Source of the DNA: Planctomycetaceae bacterium
Lineage (GTDB): Bacteria > Planctomycetota > Planctomycetia > Isosphaerales > Isosphaeraceae
Length of the DNA: 11,168 bases
NCBI GenBank assembly: GCA_019232645.1
Contig: JAFANO010000329.1
Coordinates: forward strand, 1-11,168
Direction of reading: 5' to 3'
Below the pieces are notes generated by a model that saw only the letters and a program-made list of their open reading frames with translations, did not search any database and was not told the DNA's origin. Position numbers and translations under genes: made by a program. How positions within the stretch are numbered: position 1 is the first letter of the stretch; each line of letters opens with the position of its first letter. This document shows, piece after piece, positions 5,653 to 11,168 of this stretch.

Positions 5653-7893
5653 ATGAGCTTTGGTAAACGTCGTCCGAGACTCTCCCGGGCCCATCTCAGG
5701 CCCTGCAACCCGATCGCCCACCACCAAGGCCGCCTGGCCCGACAACGGGATCGCCTGGCCCGCCTCGCCGTCCTCGCGGTCGCCGTGATCGCCACGTCCG
5801 CCATCATTCAGGGCTCGGGGCCCCCCTTCACCTTCCGGCTCGGCCAGCGGCCGGGGCGCGAGGTCCGCGTCAGTGTCGACGAGTTCAAGCGACGCAACCT
5901 CAAGAAGACCAACAGCGCGCGACAGATCGTCGGGGACCAGGTGGCGCCCACGATGGTCAACGACCCCGCTCCGATCCGGGACCTGGCCGAGCGGCTCGAC
6001 GACCTGACGGTCGCGATCGCCAAGGCGCCCCGGCTCGACGCGCTGCCCGCGAGCCTCCGCACGACCTGGAACCTGACGCCCGAAGCCTTCGACGCGATCA
6101 AGGCGGCCGGCGACACGCCCGAGCGGCGCGACGCCCTGCACCGGCAACTCGCCCAGGCGTTCGCCCCCTTGATCCGCGACGGGGTCCTGCGCTACGATAC
6201 GCTGCCCAGCCATGAGGAGGCGAGCCGGATCCTGGCCGTCCACGCCGTCGGCCAGCCGCCCGAGCAGGCGCGCCCGGTCCCCCGCGAGCGGGTCGTCCCC
6301 GAGCGGGTGACCACCCCCGAGGGCCCGATCTTCCGCGAGTTCATCGCCGCCTTCCTCATCCCATCCGTCGGTCCGGCGCTGTTCCGCCTGGTCGCCGAGA
6401 AGCTCAAGGGGACCGCGACGCTCACCTACGAGGAGCAATACACCAACCGGCAGCGTGAGCTGGCGCGGAGCCGGGTCAAGGACGTCTACGACACCTACCG
6501 CCGCGGCGACGTCTTGGTCGAGCAAGACCAGAAGATCGAGGAGGAGCAGTTGATCCTGCTCCGGATGGAGCACGACGCCGCCAACGCCGCCCTCGGCCTG
6601 GGCGCCCGGGCCCGCCGCGCCGGCTCGGTGGTCATCCTGGTCGCGGGGCTGTTCGCCCTGATCGGCTACTACGTGCAGCGGCACGAGCCCCAGATCGCCG
6701 GCGACCTGCGCCGGATCGCCGCGCTCTGCGGACTGGTCGTCCTGACGATCGGGCTGGTCCGGCTCCTCGCCGTCCAGCCCTGGGACGCCGAGTTGATCCC
6801 GGTGGCGATCGCCGCCATGACCCTGGCGATCGCCTACAATCCGCACTTCGCGCTGATGGTCACGTTCGGGCTCTGCCTGCTGACGAGCCTGGCGCTGGGC
6901 ACCGGCATCGACCACTTCCTGGTGCTGATGGGGGGGACCGCCGCGGGCGTGCTGACGCTGCACGAGGTCCGGACCCGGACCAAGCTGATCAAGGTCGGCG
7001 CGACCGCCGCGCTGGGCTACTTCGTGCTGACCTGGGCGACCGGGCTCTGGCAGGCGCAGCCGCTGGGCCTCATCGCCGGCGACAGCCTCTGGCGCGCCGG
7101 TTGGGGCTTGATGGCCGGGTTCTTCCTCGGCGGCAGCCTGCCCTTTGTCGAGAACTCGTTCGGGATCGTCACCGGGATCAGCCTGCTGGAGCTGGGCGAT
7201 ATCACGCACCCGTTGCTGCAGGAGCTGGTCCGGCGCGCCCCGGGGACGCACAACCATTCGATCACCGTGGCGACGATCGCCGAGAGCGCCGCCGAGCGGA
7301 TCGGCGCTCAAGCCCTGCTCGTCCGCATCGGTGCCTACTTCCACGACATCGGCAAGATGCTGAAACCCCATTACTTCGTGGAAAACCTGGCGGGGGCGGC
7401 CAACCGGCACGCCAACCTGGCGCCGGCGATGAGCACGCTGATTATCATCGGGCACGTCAAGGATGGCGTCGACCTCGGCCGGCAGCACCACCTGCCCGAG
7501 CCGATCATCGACCTCATCGAGCAGCATCACGGGACGACGCTCGTCGAGTACTTCTACCACGAGGCCAACCGCCGGAACGAGCTCAATCCGGACGCGGCCG
7601 CCATCCAGGAACGCGCCTTCCGCTACCCGGGTCCCAAGCCCCAGACCAAGGAGGCCGGCATCCTGATGGTCGCCGACGCGGTCGAGAGCGCCAGCCGGAC
7701 CCTCTCGGAGCCGACCCCCGCGCGGATCGAGGGGCTGGTCCGCGAGCTGATCGAGAAGCGGCTCCGCGACGGCCAGTTCGACGAGTGCGGCCTGAACCTC
7801 CGCGAGATCAGCGAGATCCGGGAGAGCCTGATCAAGTCGCTGATCGGCATCTATCACGGCCGCGTCAAATACCCGGAGCAGCGCACCGCCTGA
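5653..7893 (+). CDS. 7TM-HD family phosphohydrolase (PgpH/YqfF type, probable c-di-AMP phosphodiesterase)
   Basis: Relatives such as Listeria PgpH cleave cyclic di-AMP, a second messenger tied to potassium, osmotic and cell-wall balance. The 746-residue product is of normal size (B. subtilis and Listeria relatives about 710-720). The order is: basic N-terminus; membrane segment near 36-52; extracytoplasmic 7TMR-HDED-like region to about 320; a block of membrane helices about 322-510; cytoplasmic HD domain. All expected metal ligands are visible: His535 (HNHS), His564-Asp565 (YFHDIGK), His601 (IIGHV), His625-His626 (EQHHG) and Asp675 (VADAVES). ATG 5653 is chosen because it follows phoH and leads directly to the basic/TM N-terminus; the frame is open further upstream but only within phoH and its 3' gap. 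No clear ribosome site precedes it. Placement between phoH and ybeY matches Firmicute gene order. Substrate is inferred. Confidence 0.92.
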   Translation: MSFGKRRPRLSRAHLRPCNPIAHHQGRLARQRDRLARLAVLAVAVIATSAIIQGSGPPFTFRLGQRPGREVRVSVDEFKRRNLKKTNSARQIVGDQVAPTMVNDPAPIRDLAERLDDLTVAIAKAPRLDALPASLRTTWNLTPEAFDAIKAAGDTPERRDALHRQLAQAFAPLIRDGVLRYDTLPSHEEASRILAVHAVGQPPEQARPVPRERVVPERVTTPEGPIFREFIAAFLIPSVGPALFRLVAEKLKGTATLTYEEQYTNRQRELARSRVKDVYDTYRRGDVLVEQDQKIEEEQLILLRMEHDAANAALGLGARARRAGSVVILVAGLFALIGYYVQRHEPQIAGDLRRIAALCGLVVLTIGLVRLLAVQPWDAELIPVAIAAMTLAIAYNPHFALMVTFGLCLLTSLALGTGIDHFLVLMGGTAAGVLTLHEVRTRTKLIKVGATAALGYFVLTWATGLWQAQPLGLIAGDSLWRAGWGLMAGFFLGGSLPFVENSFGIVTGISLLELGDITHPLLQELVRRAPGTHNHSITVATIAESAAERIGAQALLVRIGAYFHDIGKMLKPHYFVENLAGAANRHANLAPAMSTLIIIGHVKDGVDLGRQHHLPEPIIDLIEQHHGTTLVEYFYHEANRRNELNPDAAAIQERAFRYPGPKPQTKEAGILMVADAVESASRTLSEPTPARIEGLVRELIEKRLRDGQFDECGLNLREISEIRESLIKSLIGIYHGRVKYPEQRTA

Positions 7894-7911
7894 GCGCGGC
7901 CCGTCCCAACC

Positions 7912-7917
7912 GAAGGA
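7912..7917 (+). promoter_or_regulatory. Ribosome binding site of ybeY
   Basis: GAAGGA lies six bases before ATG 7924, in the 30-base gap after the HD hydrolase gene, and supports that start. Confidence 0.6.
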
Positions 7918-7923
7918 CCTCCC

Positions 7924-8445
7924 ATGGACCAGGACCCTCCCCCCCCCGCCATCGAGGTCGCGATCAGCAACACCCAGCGCCACCTGGAGATCGATCCCGA
8001 GGCGCTGGCCCGGCTGGTCCGCCGCGCGCTGCTGGCCGAGGGGGTCGCCGCCGCCTCAATCTCGCTGGCCCTCGTGGACGACGCGACCATTCATCAACTA
8101 AATCGGAGATACCTCGGGCACGACTGGCCGACGGACGTGATCAGCTTCCGGCTCTCCGAGGTCGGAGAGGTCCCCCTCTCGGGCGAGCTGGTGATCTCGG
8201 CCGAGCTGGCGGTATCGACCGCGCGGGAGGCAGGGGTCGACCCCTGGGCCGAGCTGGCGCTGTACGTGGTCCATGGTGTACTGCACCTGTGCGGCCATGA
8301 CGACCAGTCGGAAGACGACCGAGCCGCGATGAGGCGTCGAGAACACGAGCTCCTGGCCAGGGAAGGGATCACTGATACGTTCCCCCTGATCGGCCCGGCC
8401 GAGGTGATCGGCGGGGGACGGGAGAGTGCGCGGTGGTCGGGCTGA
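7924..8445 (+). CDS. ybeY: Endoribonuclease YbeY (16S rRNA maturation / ribosome quality control)
   Basis: YbeY is a small metal-dependent RNase involved in 16S rRNA 3'-end processing and ribosome quality control. The 173-residue protein shows the family blocks LNRRYLGHDWPTDVISF, GELVISAELA and ALYVVHGVLHLCGHDD. In E. coli YbeY the zinc is held by three His at spacing 0, +4 and +10 (HGTLHLLGYDH). Here His117 and His121 are kept, the +10 position is Asp127 and the +8 position, usually Tyr, is His125. Asp can bind zinc, and forms with D at this place probably occur in other lineages, so the gene is taken as functional. It starts at ATG 7924 after GAAGGA, and its end overlaps the next gene by 13 bases, suggesting translational coupling. 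The ribosome-related partner phoH lies two genes upstream. Confidence 0.94.
   Translation: MDQDPPPPAIEVAISNTQRHLEIDPEALARLVRRALLAEGVAAASISLALVDDATIHQLNRRYLGHDWPTDVISFRLSEVGEVPLSGELVISAELAVSTAREAGVDPWAELALYVVHGVLHLCGHDDQSEDDRAAMRRREHELLAREGITDTFPLIGPAEVIGGGRESARWSG
8420..8426 (+). promoter_or_regulatory. Ribosome binding site of corC-like gene, inside ybeY
   Basis: GGGAGAG ends six bases before GTG 8433 and lies within the ybeY coding region. It favours this GTG over a later in-frame GTG at 8466. Confidence 0.6.
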
Positions 8446-9722
8446 ACCTGGGCGGGACACTCACGGTGGGCCTGCTGGTCCTGGCGTTGCACCTCGTGTT
8501 GGTCACGCTGACCCGGGCACTCCGGACCTATTCGCGGAGCCGGCTCGAGGACCTCTGCGCCCGGCGCGGACACCGGGCGCGGGCCGACGAGGTGGCGCAC
8601 CTCGACGAGCCGACGGAGCGGGCCGCCGAGACGCTGGCGATCGCCACCGGGCTGATGCTGGCGGCGCTGCTGGGGGCGACCGCCGACCGGGTCGCACCGC
8701 GCCAGACGGCCGTAGCGGTCGTCGGGATCGCGCTGGTGGTCGGGGCGCTGGGCTTCGTCCTGGCGGGGACGATCGGGCGCGTCTTCGCCGAGGTCGTGCT
8801 CGACGCCTTCTGGCCGGCGGCGGGCGCGCTCCGCGCCCTGACGGCCCCGCTGCTGTCGGGGGCGCAGGCGATCGAGGCCCTCGTGCTCGGGATCGCCCCG
8901 AGGGCCGATGCGGCGCCTCGGCCGGCGAGCGTCGAGGTGGAGATCCCCTCCGGCGGCGATCACCCCGTCTTCGTGGAGGCCGACCTGCCGGGATCGACCC
9001 GCGAGCTGCTCCAGCACGCCGTCGAGTTGACGCAGCTCGACGTCTCGGAGATCATGACGCCCCGCTCGGCGATCGTCGCGCTGCCGGCGACGGTCTCAGC
9101 CCGGGTGGCCGCGCAGACCTTCCGCGAGACGGGCCTGAGCCGTATCCCGCTCTTCGGCGAGAACCGCGACGACATCATCGGCATCCTCTACGCCAAGGAC
9201 CTCTTCCCCCGGATGACCGACGCCGAGCGCCCCGACGCGGTGACGCCCCGCAAGCTGGTCCGGCCAGCATACTGTGTGCCCGAGACCAAGAACGCCTTCG
9301 AGTTGCTCGAAGAGTTCCGCGGGCGTCGGACGCAGATCGCCATCGTGCTCGACGAATATGGCGGCGTCTCGGGGCTCGTCACGCTCGAAGACCTGCTCGA
9401 AGAGCTGGTCGGGGCAATTGATGACGAGCACGACATCCCGACGCCCGAGGACCCGGTGGTCCCACTGGGCGGGACGCGGTACGAGGTCGACGCGATGCTC
9501 TCGATCGAGCACTTGAATGAGCGTCTGCACCTGCGCCTGCCGACCGACGCCGACTTCCTGACCGTCGGCGGACTGGCCTTCCACGCCCTGGGGCGGCTGC
9601 CCGAGCCGGGGGCCTCGTTCCGGTTCGAGAAGGTCGAGTTCACTGTCACCGAGGTCCACGACCATTCGATCCGCCGCGTCCGGATCGACCTGCAACCGAC
9701 TGCCGCGGTCGGCAGCCAGTAG
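8433..9722 (+). CDS. CorC/HlyC family CBS-domain membrane protein (CNNM-like N-terminus)
   Basis: Proteins of this family (CNNM/CorC, YbeX, 'hemolysin') are membrane proteins with CBS domains linked to magnesium or other divalent cation efflux; E. coli YbeX also affects ribosome metabolism. The product has 429 residues. Hydrophobic segments at about 8-27, 66-86 and 91-115 plus SRSRLEDL form a divergent CNNM/DUF21-like domain; the usual AAEFAL motif is not evident. A CBS pair spans about 203-325 with [29 protein letters not shown] and the signature [21 protein letters not shown] (from Asp307, shown in pieces: DEYGG then TLEDLLEE). A CorC_HlyC C-terminal domain follows, about 340-425. GTG start with a good ribosome site; 13-base overlap with ybeY, the same adjacency as E. 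coli ybeY-ybeX. Transport function is not proven by sequence. Confidence 0.9.
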   Translation: MVGLNLGGTLTVGLLVLALHLVLVTLTRALRTYSRSRLEDLCARRGHRARADEVAHLDEPTERAAETLAIATGLMLAALLGATADRVAPRQTAVAVVGIALVVGALGFVLAGTIGRVFAEVVLDAFWPAAGALRALTAPLLSGAQAIEALVLGIAPRADAAPRPASVEVEIPSGGDHPVFVEADLPGSTRELLQHAVELTQLDVSEIMTPRSAIVALPATVSARVAAQTFRETGLSRIPLFGENRDDIIGILYAKDLFPRMTDAERPDAVTPRKLVRPAYCVPETKNAFELLEEFRGRRTQIAIVLDEYGGVSGLVTLEDLLEELVGAIDDEHDIPTPEDPVVPLGGTRYEVDAMLSIEHLNERLHLRLPTDADFLTVGGLAFHALGRLPEPGASFRFEKVEFTVTEVHDHSIRRVRIDLQPTAAVGSQ

Positions 9723-9729
9723 GCCGGGG

Positions 9730-9741
9730 CGCCCGCGGGCG
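9730..9741. repeat. 12-base palindrome between corC-like gene and recO
   Basis: CGCCCGCGGGCG is a perfect palindrome eight bases after the corC-like stop, in a 63-base gap. As RNA it makes only a short stem (GCCC/GGGC over few bases). No T-run follows. It may be a weak 3'-end hairpin or chance. Confidence 0.2.
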
Positions 9742-9774
9742 TGACCGGGGCCCGATCGTCGTGACCCCGTCTTC

Positions 9775-9780
9775 GAGGTG
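9775..9780 (+). promoter_or_regulatory. Ribosome binding site of recO
   Basis: GAGGTG lies five bases before GTG 9786, the clearest Shine-Dalgarno match in the window, and fixes the recO start. Confidence 0.6.
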
Positions 9781-9785
9781 ATCGC

Positions 9786-10532
9786 GTGGCCGCCGTCCGC
9801 ACACTGGGGCTGGTCCTCCGCTCGGTCGAGGTGTTCGAGACCAGCCTGGTCGTGACCCTGTTCACCCGCGAGCTGGGCAAGGTCGCGGCGTTAGCCAAGG
9901 GGGCTAGGCGGCTCAAGTCGCCGTTGCAGGGTGGGCTTGACCTGCTCGGCGTTTCCGATATCGTGTTGCTGCACAAGGCGTCCGAGGCACTCGACCTCAT
10001 CACCGAGGCTGCGCCCCGGGAGCGTTTTGCGTCACTTCGCCGCGATCTGGCGGCCCTGTATGCCGGCTACTACATCTCCGAGCTGCTGTCGGACCTGACC
10101 GACCTCAACGACCCCCATCCCCGACTGTTCGACGCGGCGGTGGTCACGTTGCGGCATCTGGACGACCCGACGTTGCGAGCCCGGCGCGTGCTGCGGTTCG
10201 AGCTGGCCTGCCTGCGCGAGCTGGGGCTGATGCCGGCGCTCGACGACTGTGCGCATTGTGGCCTGGAGGTGGTAGCCCGGGGAGACAAGGTGGCCTTCGG
10301 GCTGGCGACGGGCGGCGTGCTCTGCCCCGAGTGCCGGCCCGGACAACCGCATGTCGCGACGCTCTCGGGGCGGACCCTGGAGGCGATCCGCGTGCTGGCG
10401 AGTCCGGGGAACACCTGGCGCGACCTCGACCCGAGCGCCGCGACGCTGGCGCCGGTCCGGACGACCCTGGGGAACGTCATCAGCCACCTGCTGGGCCGTC
10501 GCCCTCGTCTTCTGCCTTATCTGGGAGTCTGA
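9786..10532 (+). CDS. recO: DNA repair protein RecO
   Basis: RecO binds single-stranded DNA and, with RecR, helps load RecA onto SSB-coated DNA in the RecF pathway of gap repair. The 248-residue product is of typical length. An N-terminal OB-fold covers about 1-80 ([22 protein letters not shown] trimmed: [14 protein letters not shown], then [12 protein letters not shown]). The helical C-terminal domain contains a zinc site with Cys155-x2-Cys158 (CAHC) and Cys180-x2-Cys183 (CPEC). The GTG start is set by GAGGTG. It lies 63 bases after the corC-like gene; recO near phoH, yqfF and ybeY is also the Firmicute arrangement, though there with dgkA, cdd and era between. The downstream lipoprotein gene begins five bases after the stop. 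Confidence 0.95.
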   Translation: MAAVRTLGLVLRSVEVFETSLVVTLFTRELGKVAALAKGARRLKSPLQGGLDLLGVSDIVLLHKASEALDLITEAAPRERFASLRRDLAALYAGYYISELLSDLTDLNDPHPRLFDAAVVTLRHLDDPTLRARRVLRFELACLRELGLMPALDDCAHCGLEVVARGDKVAFGLATGGVLCPECRPGQPHVATLSGRTLEAIRVLASPGNTWRDLDPSAATLAPVRTTLGNVISHLLGRRPRLLPYLGV

Positions 10533-10537
10533 CCCGA

Positions 10538-11168
10538 ATGGCCTTGGCGCACCGGCAACCCGACCCTCGACGCCGGCCGACCCGTGGATTGGGGGCCGTC
10601 CTGGTGTTCCTCGCGACGGTCTCCGGCTGCCAGACCGGCAGCGGAAGCTTCCTGACCGCCTGGCGGATGAGCCGCGATGCGTCGCTCTCGAAGGGACCGA
10701 CCAAGGACGAGCTCCAGGACGACCGCAACCTGCTGGCGCGCTGGCTCTCCCCCAAGCGGCCCCCGAGCTCCGCGGCGACGGCGGACAAGGCCCCATCGCC
10801 CCTGATCCTCGGCTCCGACGGCTGGAAGCCGATGAAGCCCGTCCCCAACCCCGAGGCCGACGCCGAGTTTCAAGCCGCCGAGCGCCTCTTCCAGCAGGGC
10901 AAGTTCGACGACGCCGAGAAGGCCTTCCAGAAGCTCGCCAAGAACCGCAAGGGGACCCCCTGGGGCGAGCGCGGCCAGTTCTACCTGGCCGAGACCCAGT
11001 ATCAGAGCGGGAAGTACGTCGCCGCCCGTGACAGCTTCGAGCAGCTCGTCTCCGACTACCCCGGCACCGAGTATCTCGAGAAGCTCGTCAGCCGCCAGTA
11101 CGCCATCGCCGAGCGCTGGCTGAGGCAGTATGACCCCGACATCAAGCCCGAAGAGAAGATCGCCTGGA
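10538..11168 (+). CDS. TPR-containing lipoprotein, BamD-like, 3' end outside window
   Basis: The frame from ATG 10538 stays open to the window edge (210 codons), so the protein is incomplete. Residues 1-31 look like a lipoprotein signal peptide: Arg-rich start (PRRRPTR), hydrophobic core LGAVLVFLATV and lipobox V-S-G-C with Cys31 as lipidation site. A charged and proline-rich linker follows (about 45-105). Then come helix pairs of TPR type: AERLFQQGKFDDAEKAFQKL (about 114-133) and FYLAETQYQSGKYVAARDSF (148-167), with YPGTEYLEK, the DYPxxxY-type turn seen in BamD/YfiO and YbgF-like proteins. The likely role is outer-membrane protein assembly or another envelope scaffold, but the missing C-terminus leaves this open. 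GGGAG at 10523-10527 precedes the start within the end of recO, suggesting coupling. Codon use matches its neighbours. Confidence 0.85.
   Translation, partial: MALAHRQPDPRRRPTRGLGAVLVFLATVSGCQTGSGSFLTAWRMSRDASLSKGPTKDELQDDRNLLARWLSPKRPPSSAATADKAPSPLILGSDGWKPMKPVPNPEADAEFQAAERLFQQGKFDDAEKAFQKLAKNRKGTPWGERGQFYLAETQYQSGKYVAARDSFEQLVSDYPGTEYLEKLVSRQYAIAERWLRQYDPDIKPEEKIAW

Noticed and set aside
5479..7983. 834-codon open frame on the - strand opposite the HD hydrolase gene
   Set aside because: Its product is low-complexity (rich in D, G, R, P, Q, A) with no recognisable domain, while the + strand encodes an intact known protein. Strong GC3 bias on the coding strand removes stops from an antisense frame.
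7101..8300. 399-codon + strand frame over the HD hydrolase and ybeY, and similar + frames at 94-1158 and 8426-9421
   Set aside because: These are Arg/Pro/Gly-rich out-of-frame products of genes with clear motifs in the other frame.
1..11168. Mobile elements, CRISPR arrays, tRNA genes or defence systems
   Set aside because: No transposase, integrase, repeat-spacer pattern or tRNA-like fold was seen, and every gene is recognisable as housekeeping or envelope-related.

Overview
The window is a compact, GC-rich bacterial housekeeping segment with every gene on the + strand: carA (5' end cut off) - purA - uppS - cdsA - phoH - pgpH/yqfF-type HD hydrolase - ybeY - corC-like CBS protein - recO - TPR lipoprotein (3' end cut off). 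No tRNA, rRNA, CRISPR array, insertion sequence, phage gene or obvious horizontally acquired gene was seen. The genome is diderm, judging by a lipobox-bearing BamD-like protein. The strong GC3 bias, the weak or absent Shine-Dalgarno sequence at several starts, and family quirks (CdsA signature PGFGG-LDVLDS, a YbeY with Asp in place of the third zinc His) fit a planctomycete, perhaps of the Isosphaera/Singulisphaera group. That placement is inference from style and was not tested by search.

Region 1 (1-2500) holds nucleotide biosynthesis: the glutamine amidotransferase subunit of carbamoyl-phosphate synthetase, then adenylosuccinate synthetase. They are separated by about 147 bases carrying a 16-base palindrome, a candidate sigma70-type promoter and a small leader hairpin. 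Region 2 (2500-4327) holds envelope lipid synthesis: isoprenyl (undecaprenyl) diphosphate synthase and CDP-diglyceride synthetase, a pairing common to many bacteria. uppS follows purA without a real gap, so purA-uppS-cdsA may be one transcript.

Region 3 (4328-10532) is a second apparent operon with its own AT-rich promoter in a 214-base intergenic region, followed by a leader with a long bulged hairpin. Its order phoH - 7TM-HD hydrolase - ybeY - corC - recO combines two well-known conserved neighbourhoods: phoH-yqfF-ybeY-...-recO of Firmicutes and ybeZ-ybeY-ybeX of Proteobacteria. The products link RNA maturation (PhoH, YbeY), probable cyclic-di-AMP breakdown (HD hydrolase), a CBS-domain membrane protein and recombinational repair (RecO). 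The last gene, five bases after recO, encodes a lipoprotein with TPR-like repeats that runs off the window.

I found no convincing undescribed system. The items most worth a second look are the phoH leader (promoter, palindrome, 13-bp hairpin), GC-rich hairpins without U-tracts at several gene ends, and substitutions at signature positions of YbeY and CdsA.
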